Of a stretch of DNA of 64,000 nt, positions 44,904-55,559 are shown piece by piece; position 1 is the stretch's first letter; each line of letters opens with the position of its first letter. Position numbers and translations under genes: made by a program. This DNA is from Alphaproteobacteria bacterium (GTDB lineage: Bacteria; Pseudomonadota; Alphaproteobacteria; UBA6615), in the NCBI GenBank assembly GCA_021774575.1, contig JAJFIX010000031.1:216264-280263 (forward strand), in the 5' to 3' direction. The notes below the pieces were generated by a model. That model did not search any database. It saw only the letters and a program-made list of their open reading frames with translations, and was not told the origin of the DNA.

Positions 44904-45365
44904 GAATTCACGCCTCGCCCTTTTGCTGCGCCTTACTCGTGTTCGATAAACCGGCGCGAATATGGCACCAAGACAGCGCCCTGTCGAGCGCTCTAAAACC
45001 GCCGCCATAGCCGCCTCCAATACCCCAAATTAAAATCGACAGTCGGCGACTCCAGCTAAATCGTTAGTCAAAAATTATTGAACTCAAACCATACATCATA
45101 TCGTCAAAAAATTAGTTATACACACAAAATCTAGTTGCGCCGCACACATATTGTGGCATAGCCTTAGACCATGTCGAAATAGGCTTGCCGGCGAACAAAA
45201 GAGGTTCACTGGCCGGTGCGAATCAGACGCATGGCGGAACGTAACGGGGATAAACCGCGAACTTCGCAAATGCAGGTGCTGCACCGCTTCTTGGCTCGAC
45301 TGATCGCCCACCTTGCCTATCTGGCAAACCTGGTTTCGTACTCCGTCCCCTGGGGAGTAGACTCG
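44904..45365 (+). promoter_or_regulatory. Upstream region and leader of nrdJ
   Basis: A gene-free stretch of 462 bases between the divergent NDUFA12 and nrdJ genes. It holds an NrdR-box-like sequence ACACAAAATCTAGTTG at 45122-45137 (core matches 8 of 10 positions of CwAtATaTwG). A second AT-rich near-palindrome lies at 45143-45155. GGTGCGAATC at about 45215-45224 is reminiscent of cobalamin riboswitches. An SD-masking hairpin lies at 45339-45359. It reads open in frame from 45216, but those residues do not resemble NrdJ. Confidence 0.5.
45339..45359 (+). promoter_or_regulatory. Hairpin covering the nrdJ ribosome site
   Basis: TACTCC at 45339-45344 can pair with GGAGTA at 45354-45359 around a nine-base loop. 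The 3' arm contains part of GGGGAG (45352-45357), the Shine-Dalgarno sequence eight bases before ATG 45366. Folding would hide the ribosome site. Confidence 0.55.
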
Positions 45366-48300
45366 ATGCGCATTGCCCGCCGTTTTAGTAAAGCTGACCT
45401 CAATTCATCCGAGAGCGGTCCATACCAGACGATACCGTTCCGGGTCACCAGTTGCGAAATCCGCAACCCTGATGGCAGCTTGATTTTTTCCGCCGAAAAC
45501 ATGCATGTTCCGGCAGATTGGTCGCAAGTTGCCTGCGATATTCTCGCGCAAAAATATTTTCGCAAAGCAGGAATACCAGCCGTGCTAAAACCAGTGCGCG
45601 AAGCTGGCGTCCCCGAATGGCTTTGGCGTCAAACCGCAGATGCCGAGCGTTTGGCAAAAATGCCGGAAGACCAACGCGACATTGGTGAAACCGACGCCAG
45701 ACAAGTGTTCGACCGGCTCGCCGGTACGTGGACCTATTGGGGTTGGAAAGGCGGCTATTTCGAAACCCAGGATGACGCGCGGGCTTATTTCGATGAAATG
45801 CGCTACATGCTGGCAACTCAAATGGCCGCGCCAAACTCGCCGCAATGGTTCAACACCGGGCTCCACTGGGCCTATGGCATTGACGGACCAGGCCAGGGAC
45901 ATTTTTATGTCGACCGGCAATCGGGTGAATTAACAGCCTCCAACAGCGCCTATGAGCATCCACAGCCTCATGCGTGCTTCATCCAGTCCGTCGGCGACGA
46001 TTTGGTGAATGATGGGGGCATTATGGACCTGTGGGTCCGTGAAGCGCGTTTGTTCAAATATGGGTCTGGAACCGGCTCCAATTTTTCACGCATTCGCGGC
46101 AGTGGCGAGAAATTATCCGGCGGCGGTGCGTCATCGGGGCTAATGAGTTTTCTCAAAATCGGCGACCGGGCCGCCGGCGCGATAAAGTCGGGTGGCACCA
46201 CACGACGCGCTGCCAAAATGGTTACGGTGGATATCGACCATCCCGATATCGAAGAATTCATCAGCTGGAAAGCGTTCGAAGAACAAAAGGTTGCCGCTCT
46301 TGTTGCCGGCAGCCACGCCTGCAACACCCATCTAAATGCGATACTGAGCGCCCACCGAAACCCCGAATTCATCTCAGAGACCTGGGCAGAGACCGGGGCC
46401 GATAGCGGTTCGGATGCCAGCAATCCCAAGGAAAATTTGTCCCTCAAACGAGCCATTGTCGCGGCGCGGCGCGCCCATATACCCGAAAGCTATATTCAGC
46501 GTGTGCAACAATTTGCGGCGCAAGGCTTTACAGAAATTGATGTCCCTTTGTTTGATACCGATTGGGATGCGGAAGCCTATCGTACGGTATCGGGACAGAA
46601 TTCGAATAACTCGGTTCGCGTAACTAATGCATTCCTCGATGCGGCCCAAGCCGATGCCGATTGGACATTAACCGGCCGGTCAGACCCAAATGCCTCGCGA
46701 ACCGTATCCGCCAGCAAATTGTGGGAACAGGTATGCGAAGCCGCTTGGATGAGCGCCGATCCCGGTGTTCAATTCGATACATCGATTAACGAATGGCATA
46801 CCTGCCCTGCTTCGGGCCGGATCAATGCGTCTAATCCATGTTCGGAATACATGTTCCTGGACGACACGGCCTGCAATCTGGCATCGCTTAATCTCGAGAA
46901 ATTCCGGAGCACCGGCGACAAAAACGGGTTTTCGTTCGATACCGATGCCTTCGAGCATGCGGTGCGATTATGGACGATAACCCTGGAAATCTCAGTTACG
47001 ATGGCACAATTCCCATCTCGGGAAATTGCCCAGAGGTCATACGATTTTCGCACATTAGGGCTCGGCTACGCCAATATTGGCGGCCTTTTGATGGCATCGG
47101 GCATTGCCTATGACAGTGAACGCGGCCGTGGCATCTGTGCGGCAATCACCGCCCTCATGACCGGAAGGGCCTATGCCACATCGGCGGAAATGGCGGGCGA
47201 ATTGGGCTCTTTCCCCCGATACGATGAAAATGCAAGCGACATGATGCGCGTAATTCGCAATCATCGCCGTGCCGCCAATGGCAAGCACCAAGGCTATGAA
47301 GGGCTGACAATATTACCTGTCGCGATAGATGATGCGACGACTGCTGAGACGCCCCACCTCTATGATGCGGCGGTGCGCAGTTGGGACGACGCACTCAAAC
47401 ACGGAGAAATCAACGGCTTTCGCAATGCACAAGTTTCGGTACTCGCCCCAACCGGCACCATCGGCCTGGTCATGGATTGCGACACCACCGGAATTGAGCC
47501 AGATTTCGCCCTGGTAAAGTTTAAGAAATTAGCCGGCGGCGGCTACTTTAAGATCATCAATCAATCGGTCCCACCGGCGCTGGCCGCCCTCGGCTACTCG
47601 ACAGAAGAAATTGACGAAATCACTGCATACGCCGTCGGACATGGCAGTCTAGAAGGGTGTCCGGCAATTAATCCGGAAAGCCTCCTCGGCAAAGGCTTTA
47701 CCGCAGACATCGTGGCGAAAATTGAACGCGACCTTGCCGGTGCATTTGATGTCAAATTTGTCTTTAATAAGTGGACATTAGGAGAGGATTTCTGCACCAA
47801 TACATTAGGTATAGCAGACGCCGATCTGAATGACCCCGCCTTCGATATATTATCCCATCTGGACTTCACGACCGAGGAAATTGAGGCGGCAAATCTTCAT
47901 ATTTGCGGGTCAATGACCGTTGAAGGCGCGCCCCATCTCGACATCACACATTTGCCGGTATTTGACTGCGCCAGCCCGTGTGGACGGCTCGGCACCCGGC
48001 ATCTTTCGGTGGTCGCCCATATCCAAATGATGGCGGCAGCGCAGCCTTTCATTACTGGCGCGATTTCGAAAACCATCAATATGCCCAACAACGCGACCAT
48101 CGAAGATTGCCGCAATGCGTATGAAATGTCCTGGAAACTAGGTCTGAAGGCAAACGCCTTGTATCGCGATGGCTCAAAATTGAGCCAACCGTTACAGGCC
48201 CAGTTCTTGGAGGAGGATGCGGACGATGATTTGGCCGATGGAGCGGAGCAAGACTCAGTTGGCGACCGCATCATCGACATTCCATCCGTCGAACGGGTAC

Positions 48301-49112
48301 AGGTTGTTGCCGAACAAGCGGCGCGCCAGTACGCCCGCCATCGCCTGCCCCATCGCCGCAAAGGCTACACCCAAAAGGCCGTCGTCGGCGGCCATAAGGT
48401 TTATCTACGTACTGGTGAATACGAGGACGGCTCGCTGGGTGAAATTTTCCTCGATATGCATAAAGAAGGCGCCGCTTTCCGCTCGCTGGTCAATAATTTC
48501 GCTATCGCCATTTCAATCGGCCTTCAATATGGCGTCCCACTGGAAGAATTTGTCGATGCGTTCACCTTTACCCGTTTCGAGCCAGCCGGGGTCGTCGAAG
48601 GTAACGATGCGATAAAGATGGCTAGTTCGGTGATCGATTATATCTTCCGCGAATTGGCGGTAAGCTATCTCGGGCGCAATGACCTGGCCCATGTCGAACC
48701 AAAGGATCTCGAAACCGGGACCATTGGGCGCGGCAAAAATGACGAAGCCCTCCCCCGGACCGAGCAGGAACCAGGCCAAGCGATCAGCACCGGTTATGTC
48801 CGCAACAATTTCGTCGTGCTTACCGGCGGCGCCGGTGAGGACGCACTTAACGAACCAAATGACGGCCCCCAGTTGGTCAACGAGGGCAAGGCAGCTCAAG
48901 TTGCCGGTGCCCTCGCCCTCGATGAACAGCTCGAATCTGTCGGCAAGCGCCGCCCCGGTAATGGCGGATCGACGCCTCAGGGTGGCCGCGATTTAGCCAG
49001 CCAGATGGGCTATGTAGGAGACGCATGCAGCGCCTGCGGGAATTTTACGATGGTGCGCAATGGGTCGTGCCTAAAATGTGTGACCTGCGGCGAGACCACA
49101 GGCTGTAGCTGA
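45366..49112 (+). CDS. nrdJ: Vitamin B12-dependent (class II) ribonucleotide reductase
   Basis: A 1248-residue class II ribonucleotide reductase, which makes deoxynucleotides with adenosylcobalamin and needs no oxygen. ATG 45366 gives [14 protein letters not shown], the usual alphaproteobacterial start, with GGGGAG eight bases upstream. Conserved parts: [51 protein letters not shown], and the C-terminal zinc-ribbon-like [15 protein letters not shown] then [11 protein letters not shown]. It is followed after ten bases by a RidA gene. The leader has a possible NrdR box and a ribosome-site hairpin. Confidence 0.96.
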   Translation: MRIARRFSKADLNSSESGPYQTIPFRVTSCEIRNPDGSLIFSAENMHVPADWSQVACDILAQKYFRKAGIPAVLKPVREAGVPEWLWRQTADAERLAKMPEDQRDIGETDARQVFDRLAGTWTYWGWKGGYFETQDDARAYFDEMRYMLATQMAAPNSPQWFNTGLHWAYGIDGPGQGHFYVDRQSGELTASNSAYEHPQPHACFIQSVGDDLVNDGGIMDLWVREARLFKYGSGTGSNFSRIRGSGEKLSGGGASSGLMSFLKIGDRAAGAIKSGGTTRRAAKMVTVDIDHPDIEEFISWKAFEEQKVAALVAGSHACNTHLNAILSAHRNPEFISETWAETGADSGSDASNPKENLSLKRAIVAARRAHIPESYIQRVQQFAAQGFTEIDVPLFDTDWDAEAYRTVSGQNSNNSVRVTNAFLDAAQADADWTLTGRSDPNASRTVSASKLWEQVCEAAWMSADPGVQFDTSINEWHTCPASGRINASNPCSEYMFLDDTACNLASLNLEKFRSTGDKNGFSFDTDAFEHAVRLWTITLEISVTMAQFPSREIAQRSYDFRTLGLGYANIGGLLMASGIAYDSERGRGICAAITALMTGRAYATSAEMAGELGSFPRYDENASDMMRVIRNHRRAANGKHQGYEGLTILPVAIDDATTAETPHLYDAAVRSWDDALKHGEINGFRNAQVSVLAPTGTIGLVMDCDTTGIEPDFALVKFKKLAGGGYFKIINQSVPPALAALGYSTEEIDEITAYAVGHGSLEGCPAINPESLLGKGFTADIVAKIERDLAGAFDVKFVFNKWTLGEDFCTNTLGIADADLNDPAFDILSHLDFTTEEIEAANLHICGSMTVEGAPHLDITHLPVFDCASPCGRLGTRHLSVVAHIQMMAAAQPFITGAISKTINMPNNATIEDCRNAYEMSWKLGLKANALYRDGSKLSQPLQAQFLEEDADDDLADGAEQDSVGDRIIDIPSVERVQVVAEQAARQYARHRLPHRRKGYTQKAVVGGHKVYLRTGEYEDGSLGEIFLDMHKEGAAFRSLVNNFAIAISIGLQYGVPLEEFVDAFTFTRFEPAGVVEGNDAIKMASSVIDYIFRELAVSYLGRNDLAHVEPKDLETGTIGRGKNDEALPRTEQEPGQAISTGYVRNNFVVLTGGAGEDALNEPNDGPQLVNEGKAAQVAGALALDEQLESVGKRRPGNGGSTPQGGRDLASQMGYVGDACSACGNFTMVRNGSCLKCVTCGETTGCS

Positions 49113-49122
49113 AAGAACGGAC

Positions 49123-49590
49123 ATGACCAATAAGTACGAACGTCGGCTGACCGAGCTGGGAATTGAATTGCCCGAAGCGGTGGCCGCACAGGCAAATTAC
49201 GTCCCTTATGTTGTTGCCGATGATTTTATTTATATCTCGGGCCAAATCCCCTTCGTCGACGGCAAACCGGGTCCGATTGGGCGCCTCGGCGACACCATGT
49301 CGGTCGAAGACGGACAGGCCGTCGCCCGGCTATGCGCAATCAACATCATTTCGCAGCTTAAAGCCGCGCTTGATGGCAATCTTGACCGTATAAAGCAATG
49401 CGTAAAGCTCGGCGGCTTTGTCTCCTGCACCCCCGATTTTGGCGACCAACCGCAGGTCATCAATGGTGCCTCGGATCTGCTCGTCGACGTTTTCGGCGAT
49501 GCCGGGCGTCATAGCAGATTTGCCGTCGGTGTCGCCGCTCTACCGTTTGGCGTGCCGGTCGAAATTGACGCTATATTTACGAAATTATAG
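49123..49590 (+). CDS. RidA family protein (first copy)
   Basis: A 155-residue Rid/YjgF family protein. The conserved fold elements are seen (DFIYISGQIPFVDGKPG; QCVKLGGFVSC; and RFAVGVAALPFGVPVEIDAI). The Arg used by imine/enamine deaminases is kept in SRFAVGV. It belongs to the longer RidA subgroup of about 155 residues. Substrate unknown; classical RidA removes reactive 2-aminoacrylate. It lies ten bases after nrdJ and is followed by a paralogue. Confidence 0.9.
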   Translation: MTNKYERRLTELGIELPEAVAAQANYVPYVVADDFIYISGQIPFVDGKPGPIGRLGDTMSVEDGQAVARLCAINIISQLKAALDGNLDRIKQCVKLGGFVSCTPDFGDQPQVINGASDLLVDVFGDAGRHSRFAVGVAALPFGVPVEIDAIFTKL

Positions 49591-49595
49591 CAGCT

Positions 49596-50081
49596 ATGAG
49601 CAGCCGTGTTGCCCAGCGCATGGCGGAACTAGGCCTGACGTTGCCCGCCCCGTATAAGTCATCGGCAAATTATGTCGGTGCGGTGCTAGCTGGTAGTTTC
49701 TTGCATATCTCCGGCCAAGGACCGATACGCGGAAATGAAATAACCCACCGCGGCAAAGTACCCGATGATCAAGACCTAGAAGCAGCACGCGATGCGGCAC
49801 GTATATCCGCCCTCAATATCGTTGCCCAAGCCAGCGCGGCCCTGGGTGGCGACCTTGATCGGGTGGCGCGTGTGGTCAAATTATTTGCCTTGGTTAACTG
49901 CACGACCGAACTCAATCGCCCATCGCGCGCCATCGACGCGGCGTCCCAGTTAATGCTGGATGTATTTGGCACTGAAATCGGCGCCCACCCACGTGTCGCC
50001 ATAGCCGCCCAAAGTTTGCCTTTCGGCATCACCTGCGAAATCGACGCGGTGTTTCAGGTCCGTGAAAAGGCCGACATATAG
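49596..50081 (+). CDS. RidA family protein (second copy)
   Basis: A 161-residue paralogue of the preceding protein (SFLHISGQGPIRGNEI; RVVKLFALVNCTTELN; HPRVAIAAQSLPFGITCEIDAV). The deaminase Arg is again present in HPRVAIA. Five bases separate the two genes, so they are co-transcribed. The loop after GQGP and the CT-rich segment differ from the first copy, which suggests different substrates. Its 3' end overlaps the converging ubiG gene by 28 bases. Confidence 0.88.
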   Translation: MSSRVAQRMAELGLTLPAPYKSSANYVGAVLAGSFLHISGQGPIRGNEITHRGKVPDDQDLEAARDAARISALNIVAQASAALGGDLDRVARVVKLFALVNCTTELNRPSRAIDAASQLMLDVFGTEIGAHPRVAIAAQSLPFGITCEIDAVFQVREKADI

Positions 50082-50803
50082 TTTACCGACAGATCCCGAC
50101 TTAGCCCCCAGGAACCATTCAGAGGCCGATAGACAACCCCGGAAAGCGTTCCTAACGCCAACCCGTGGGGCCGCATGGCCCGGGCGAGTTCCGAGGGTTT
50201 GACGAATTTTCGCCAATCGTGGGTACCGCGCGGCAACCAATGCAGCACATATTCAGCCCCGACGACCGCCAAGGCGAATGCCTTGACCGTCCGGTTGATG
50301 GTCGAGACAATGGTCAACCCGTTGGGCGCCAACAGCGTCGCACAAGCGGATAAAAATGATGAAATATCAGCGACATGCTCGACGACTTCCATGTTTAATA
50401 TGAGGTCAAATTCCGCACCGCTCGCGGCTAATTCTTCGGCCGTGCAAACCCGATAATCAATATCCAACCCCATCCCCTCGGCATGGACCCGTGCGGCTTC
50501 GATATTCTTCGTCTCAGCGTCAAGCCCCGTTACCGTTCCACCGAGCCGAGCCATCGGTTCCGAGAGCAGGCCGCCGCCACATCCGACATCAAGTATTCTC
50601 AAGCCCTTGAAGGGGTTAGAATCAGCCCGATCCGGCAAATCAAAATGGACGTCCACTTCGTCGCGAATAAACCCAAGCCGTATCGGCGCTAGCTGATGAA
50701 GTGGCTTGAAAGCGCCGGATGGATCCCACCAAGAGGCCGCCATAGCGGCGAATTTCTCGAGTTCCGACGGGTCGACACTAGGACTATTTTGCTCTGACAT
50801 CAT
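50054..50803 (-). CDS. ubiG: Ubiquinone biosynthesis O-methyltransferase
   Basis: A 249-residue SAM methyltransferase that carries out the two O-methylations of ubiquinone synthesis. Signatures: [19 protein letters not shown], the SAM loop [31 protein letters not shown] and [14 protein letters not shown] at 50803 or 50800 gives the standard length; upstream residues from 51130 overlap lysC and are not real. It is transcribed divergently from lysC. Confidence 0.94.
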   Translation of the reverse strand: MMSEQNSPSVDPSELEKFAAMAASWWDPSGAFKPLHQLAPIRLGFIRDEVDVHFDLPDRADSNPFKGLRILDVGCGGGLLSEPMARLGGTVTGLDAETKNIEAARVHAEGMGLDIDYRVCTAEELAASGAEFDLILNMEVVEHVADISSFLSACATLLAPNGLTIVSTINRTVKAFALAVVGAEYVLHWLPRGTHDWRKFVKPSELARAMRPHGLALGTLSGVVYRPLNGSWGLSRDLSVNYMSAFSRT

Positions 50804-50917
50804 GGTAACCAGCTTGGGCTGCGCCCTTGCGTGGGCGTTACCTTGTGAGTATGGATACGGTCGTCGCCCCGAACAACCCGTCGGGGCAAATTTATGCCGG
50901 GAGCGTAAGAAAATCCC

Positions 50918-52189
50918 ATGGCCCGCACTATGCAAAAAAATGGGCAAAAAACTGTGCAAAAAATTGTGCAAAAATTTGGCGGCACATCTGTTGCCGATAT
51001 AGACCGTATTAAGGCCGTCGCGCAAAAAATAAAGCGTGAGGTCGATCTTGGCCACCATATCGTCGTCGTCGTTTCGGCGATGTCGGGCGAGACCAACAAA
51101 CTTGTCGAATTCGCCCGTCAGGCCGGTCAATCTCAGGGCAGCCCGGAATATGACTCCGTCGTCGCCACTGGCGAACAGGTAACCAGCGGCCTGCTTGCCA
51201 TTTGTTTACAAACTATTGGCGTAGCGGCGCGGTCATGGCTTGGCTGGCAGATCCCCATACGAACCGACGGGCACCACGGGCGCGCCCGTATAGGCACCAT
51301 AGAAACGGACAATCTCGACGCCTGCTTGGATGCGGGGGAAGTCGCCATTGTTGCAGGTTTCCAGGGGCGTGACCAAGCGGGGCGGATTACCACGTTAGGA
51401 CGCGGTGGCAGCGATACGACGGCCGTCGCCATCGCCGCCGCCATCGGTGCGGATAGATGCGATATCTACACCGATGTCGACGGCGTCTACACGTCCGATC
51501 CAAGAATTGTCCCGGCGGCACGTAAAATCGATCGCATCACCTATGAAGAAATGCTCGAAATGGCGTCTCTCGGCGCGAAGGTTTTGCAAACCCGCTCTGT
51601 TGAAATGGCGATGAAGCATGGTGTTCGCGTACAGGTTCTTTCATCATTCGATGATATGATCGGCAGCGATTGGCCCGGAACACTCCTAGTCGACGAGGAA
51701 GAGATCGTGGAAAAACAACTGGTAAGCGGTGTTGCGCTGAGCCGCGACGAAGCGAAAATAACCCTGATCGCCGTGCCCGACAGCCCTGGTGTTGCGGCAA
51801 AGGTTTTCGGTCCCCTCGCCGAGCAAGGCGTCAATGTCGACATGATCGTGCAAAATATTTCCGAAGACGGTCGCCAGACCGATATTACATTCACCGTTCC
51901 CCGAGGTGATATCGATAGCGCTGTGTCCATTATCGAAGCGCAACGCGGCGAAATCGGGTACGGTCGCCTGGCCCCGGACGCCACTGTGGTTAAAATCTCG
52001 GTCGTTGGCGTCGGCATGCGCACCCATGCCGGTGTTGCCCTCAAAATGTTCCAGACTTTGGCCGAAAAAGGCATCAATATCGGCGTAATTTCAACGTCCG
52101 AGATCAAAATTAGCGTTTTGATCGCCGAGGAATTCGCCGAGCTTGCGCTGCGCACACTGCACGCCGCTTATGACCTGGACGCCGCTTAA
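50918..52189 (+). CDS. lysC: Aspartate kinase
   Basis: A 423-residue aspartokinase, the first step to lysine, threonine and methionine. The kinase domain has [30 protein letters not shown] and [14 protein letters not shown]. Two C-terminal ACT domains ([15 protein letters not shown] and [19 protein letters not shown]) point to feedback control. The usual N-terminus is [13 protein letters not shown]. Here four 12-base repeats (50930-50977) lengthen it by three QK-containing units, giving [20 protein letters not shown]. It is divergent from ubiG and followed by ptsP, the usual order. Confidence 0.95.
   Translation: MARTMQKNGQKTVQKIVQKFGGTSVADIDRIKAVAQKIKREVDLGHHIVVVVSAMSGETNKLVEFARQAGQSQGSPEYDSVVATGEQVTSGLLAICLQTIGVAARSWLGWQIPIRTDGHHGRARIGTIETDNLDACLDAGEVAIVAGFQGRDQAGRITTLGRGGSDTTAVAIAAAIGADRCDIYTDVDGVYTSDPRIVPAARKIDRITYEEMLEMASLGAKVLQTRSVEMAMKHGVRVQVLSSFDDMIGSDWPGTLLVDEEEIVEKQLVSGVALSRDEAKITLIAVPDSPGVAAKVFGPLAEQGVNVDMIVQNISEDGRQTDITFTVPRGDIDSAVSIIEAQRGEIGYGRLAPDATVVKISVVGVGMRTHAGVALKMFQTLAEKGINIGVISTSEIKISVLIAEEFAELALRTLHAAYDLDAA
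50930..50977 (+). repeat. Four 12-bp repeats in the lysC N-terminus
   Basis: Four adjacent 12-base units, each ending in or containing GCAAAAAA-like sequence (50930-50941, 50942-50953, 50954-50965, 50966-50977), encode xQKx four times ([16 protein letters not shown]). The frame is kept. Confidence 0.92.
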
Positions 52190-52229
52190 ATATCGCCGCC
52201 TACATTTCACTGAGGAGACCCGATAGCTG

Positions 52230-54512
52230 ATGGCGCAGGACGCATCGACATGGGCTGGATCATGGGCTGGTTCCCGGGCGTTGCTGCGACGTTTGCGCGA
52301 CCTAATGGCCGGATCGGGCGCGGCCGAACAGCGATTACACAAAATCGTCACCCTGATCGCGGCAAATTTGGTTGCCGAGGTCTGCTCGGTCTATGTGCGC
52401 CGGGCCGGTGACGTATTGGAGCTGTTTGCCACTGAGGGCTTGAGCCAAGACGCCGTGCATCGAACGCGACTACAACTTGGTGAAGGTCTAGTTGGTGACA
52501 TCGCCGCCCATGCGCGCCCATTAGCCTTGGCGGACGCGCAGAGCCACCCCCAATTTGCCCTGCGGACGGAAACCGGTGAAGAGATCTACTCATCCTTCAT
52601 GGGCGTCCCGATCGTTCGCGACGGTCGGGTTCTTGGGGTACTGGCCGTTCAAAATCGCACACCGCGCACTTATGCCGACGAGGAGCTTGAAACCCTCGAG
52701 ACTATTGCCATGCTATTGGCCGAAATCGTCACCAGCGGTGAACTTGTCGCGCCAGGAGAGTTGCACGCCGACGCAAATCTCTTGGCGACACCCAGCCGAT
52801 TGGAGGGGGTCCGCGCCAGTCCTGGGTTGACGATGGGCACCGCCCTGCTCCACCAGCCCAAAATTATGATCACCAATGTGCTCGCCGACGACCCGGAAAT
52901 CGAGCAATCGCGTATCGACGAAGCTTTGTCCCAGGTTCAGTCAGCCCTCGACACAGCACTTGAACGCCCGGACCTAGCTGGCGCCGGAGAGCATCGCGAT
53001 ATTCTGGAAATGTTCCGGATGTTTGCCCAGGATCGCGGTTGGATAAAACGGATTAATGAAGCCATTCAGACCGGCCTAACAGCCGAAGCGGCGGTGCAGA
53101 TGGTCCAAGACGACACCAGGGCACGCCTGTCTCAAGCCAGCGACCGCTATTTGCGCGAACGTCTGCTCGATTTCGAAGATCTCACCAACCAAATGCTGAC
53201 CCGGCTGGTTGGCAGCAATCAGGCCCCGGCCCCGATTGGTGAAAACGCCATTCTGGTTGCTCGGGGTCTCGGCCCGTCTGAGCTTTTAAGCTATCGGGCG
53301 GGTCTTCTTTCCGGAATTATCTTGGAGGAAGGATCGGCGACCGCCCATATCGCAATTGTCGCTCGCGCCCTCGATCTTGCGATGGTGGTTCAGGTTCCAG
53401 GCATCCTCGATCGTGTCAGCCATGGCGACGATGTGTTGATCGATGCCGATGAGGGGCATGTGTTTCTGCGGCCCGCCGATGACATACTCGAGAGTTTTAA
53501 CGCGGCGATGATGGTCAGGGATGACCGCCAACGCGCCTATGCTGCAATAAAAAACCTACCGGCAATCAGTCAAGACGGCACCGAAGTCCGGTTGATGATC
53601 AATGCCGGCTTGCCGGTTGACGCCGCGCGGTTGAGCGAAGTCGGCGCCCAAGGTATCGGCCTCTATCGGACGGAAATTTCCTTTCTCGCCAAGGCCGAAT
53701 TTCCCAATATAGCGGCTCAAGCAGAAATCTATAGCCAAGTCTTCGACAGCACTGATGACGATCAGCCGATTGTCTTTCGAACTCTCGACATCGGCGGCGA
53801 TAAACTGTTTCCCTCGATTGCCGATGCCGGCGAAGAAAACCCGGCAATGGGTTGGCGATCTTTGCGCATATCCCTCGATCGACCGGCTGTGTTGCGTCAA
53901 CAATTGAGAGCCCTCATTCTCGCCGCCGCAGGCAGGAACCTCCACGTCATGTTTCCTATGCTCACAGATGTTGGTGAGTTCAGCGCAGCACGATCATTGC
54001 TCGAGCGCGAACTGGAGCGCGCTAAGCATTTGGGTACCCCGAGGCCAAAAACCATCAAGGTCGGTGCAATGCTGGAAATACCAGCCCTCGCTTGGTCTCT
54101 TTCGTCTTTACTGCCGAAAATTGACTTTCTGTCTATTGGCAGTAACGACCTCGCCCAATTCTTTTTTGCCGCCGACCGAAATAATCCGCGCATCGACGGG
54201 CGTTACGACGCTTTGTCTCCGACATTTTTAAGTTTGTTGGCCAGCCTAAGGGAACAGGCCGAAGACCAGGCTGTGCCAATTAATATTTGCGGGGAAATTG
54301 CCGGCAGGACCCTGGAAGCCATGGCGCTCGTCGGGATTGGCTACAGATCATTATCGATGTCGGCAGGTTCCGTCGGGCCGATCAAATCAATGATCAGGTC
54401 GACCGACATCGCAAAACTTTCATCTTTTACCGAGGAATTATTGCTCCTTCCTATCTCTAGCCTGCGGACACGGCTCCGCGCCTATGCAAAAGACCATAAT
54501 ATCGATTTATGA
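52230..54512 (+). CDS. ptsP: PTS-Ntr enzyme I (PtsP)
   Basis: A 760-residue nitrogen-type phosphotransferase enzyme I. A GAF domain (about residues 27-170, with SFMGVPIVRDGRVLGVLAVQN) is followed by the HPr-interaction domain. The phospho-His is in SATAHIAIVAR near residue 373 (family GGxTSHAAI, here with Ala for Ser), and the PEP-binding barrel has IGLYRTEISFL, FRTLDIGGDK and GSNDLAQFFFAADR. It starts the PtsP-PtsO-PtsN regulatory relay; the partners are not in the window. It lies 40 bases after lysC, an order kept across alphaproteobacteria. Confidence 0.95.
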   Translation: MAQDASTWAGSWAGSRALLRRLRDLMAGSGAAEQRLHKIVTLIAANLVAEVCSVYVRRAGDVLELFATEGLSQDAVHRTRLQLGEGLVGDIAAHARPLALADAQSHPQFALRTETGEEIYSSFMGVPIVRDGRVLGVLAVQNRTPRTYADEELETLETIAMLLAEIVTSGELVAPGELHADANLLATPSRLEGVRASPGLTMGTALLHQPKIMITNVLADDPEIEQSRIDEALSQVQSALDTALERPDLAGAGEHRDILEMFRMFAQDRGWIKRINEAIQTGLTAEAAVQMVQDDTRARLSQASDRYLRERLLDFEDLTNQMLTRLVGSNQAPAPIGENAILVARGLGPSELLSYRAGLLSGIILEEGSATAHIAIVARALDLAMVVQVPGILDRVSHGDDVLIDADEGHVFLRPADDILESFNAAMMVRDDRQRAYAAIKNLPAISQDGTEVRLMINAGLPVDAARLSEVGAQGIGLYRTEISFLAKAEFPNIAAQAEIYSQVFDSTDDDQPIVFRTLDIGGDKLFPSIADAGEENPAMGWRSLRISLDRPAVLRQQLRALILAAAGRNLHVMFPMLTDVGEFSAARSLLERELERAKHLGTPRPKTIKVGAMLEIPALAWSLSSLLPKIDFLSIGSNDLAQFFFAADRNNPRIDGRYDALSPTFLSLLASLREQAEDQAVPINICGEIAGRTLEAMALVGIGYRSLSMSAGSVGPIKSMIRSTDIAKLSSFTEELLLLPISSLRTRLRAYAKDHNIDL

Positions 54513-54605
54513 TAAGCAACATTCGAGACAATCGCGCCCGTCTGTGATATTTTTATAACGTTTGGTGCGTTCATATTTTAATCAGTTAGTTGAGTTCGTA
54601 AAGTA

Positions 54606-55559
54606 ATGGTTATGAGTACGGTACGTTCATTTCGAATTTTAGACGAAACGAATCGAAGTCATGGGGTAATTGCCGACGATGGTCGGGATAGATATCTGGA
54701 CCCTACTCATGACGACAGGAGCGTTTCGGTGGGTGTCGAGCGTGAAGCAGAGCAAGCTGGCAAATTGCTTAGGCGCGCGAGAGAAGCGCGGCGGCTGCGC
54801 TTATCTGACATTTCAGAGCATTTGCGAATTCGGCAAGACTATCTGGCGGCCATCGAAGATGGATGTTTCAGGGAGTTGCCCGGCGCGCCCTATACAGCGA
54901 CATTCCTTCGCTCCTATGCCGAATATCTAAAAGTCGACCAAAGTAAAATGACCGATGCCCTAGCCGAATTCAGCAAACAGACGCCCGCTCCGAATATCGA
55001 GAGCAATAACCGCCCGGTTCGCAAACCATTGGCCGCTGCTCGGTTTTTCCTTGCCCTGCCGTTAGTGCTCGTTGTTGCCATCCTCGCATCTTGGGCCGGA
55101 CTCTCCACCGGCACAGATAATCAGCAAAACGTTCAACCTGTACCGGATCCAGGCGAGATTCTGCGGGCCAATCAAGCGGCTAACCATCCCGCGAGGATTG
55201 ACCCGAGATCCGCCATCGCTTCAACAACTTCGCCGTTGGAAAAACGTTTGGCGCTGGCCGAGCCGGGCGCCATTTACGGCGATGATAGCGCCACGTCCCG
55301 CATAGTGCTTTGGGCAGACGACGATAGCTGGATAGAAATTGCCGACCCTAAGGGAAATATAGTATTTGCAAAATTACTGGCGCCCGGCGACCGTTACTAT
55401 GTAAACGATCTCGTCGGCCAAACGCTGTCCACGGGAAATGCTGGCGGAATGGCGATCTATGTCGATGGTAGTGACATACCGGTTTTCGGCTCCATTGGAG
55501 AAGTTCGACGCAATATTGCGCTAGAGCCCCAACGGTTGCGTGCGCATCGAATACAATAG
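54606..55559 (+). CDS. RodZ-like helix-turn-helix membrane protein (DUF4115)
   Basis: A 317-residue protein with the RodZ layout. An N-terminal helix-turn-helix region (about residues 40-110, LLRRAREARRLRLSDISEHLRI and DYLAAIEDGCFRELPG) is followed by one membrane helix (about residues 147-167, FFLALPLVLVVAILASWAGL) and a periplasmic DUF4115-like domain (DDDSWIEIADPKGNIVFAKLLAPGDRY). RodZ links MreB to the envelope. In related genomes this gene lies just before ispG and hisS; here ispG is absent from that gap. The upstream gap is 93 bases. Confidence 0.87.
   Translation: MVMSTVRSFRILDETNRSHGVIADDGRDRYLDPTHDDRSVSVGVEREAEQAGKLLRRAREARRLRLSDISEHLRIRQDYLAAIEDGCFRELPGAPYTATFLRSYAEYLKVDQSKMTDALAEFSKQTPAPNIESNNRPVRKPLAAARFFLALPLVLVVAILASWAGLSTGTDNQQNVQPVPDPGEILRANQAANHPARIDPRSAIASTTSPLEKRLALAEPGAIYGDDSATSRIVLWADDDSWIEIADPKGNIVFAKLLAPGDRYYVNDLVGQTLSTGNAGGMAIYVDGSDIPVFGSIGEVRRNIALEPQRLRAHRIQ

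Noticed and set aside
45216-45365. Upstream extension of nrdJ by 50 codons
   Set aside because: The residues do not resemble NrdJ, while ATG 45366 has a good Shine-Dalgarno sequence and gives the usual N-terminus.
50804-51130. Upstream extension of ubiG by about 109 codons
   Set aside because: It would run antisense through the lysC start and its conserved KFGGTS region; ATG 50803 gives the usual length.
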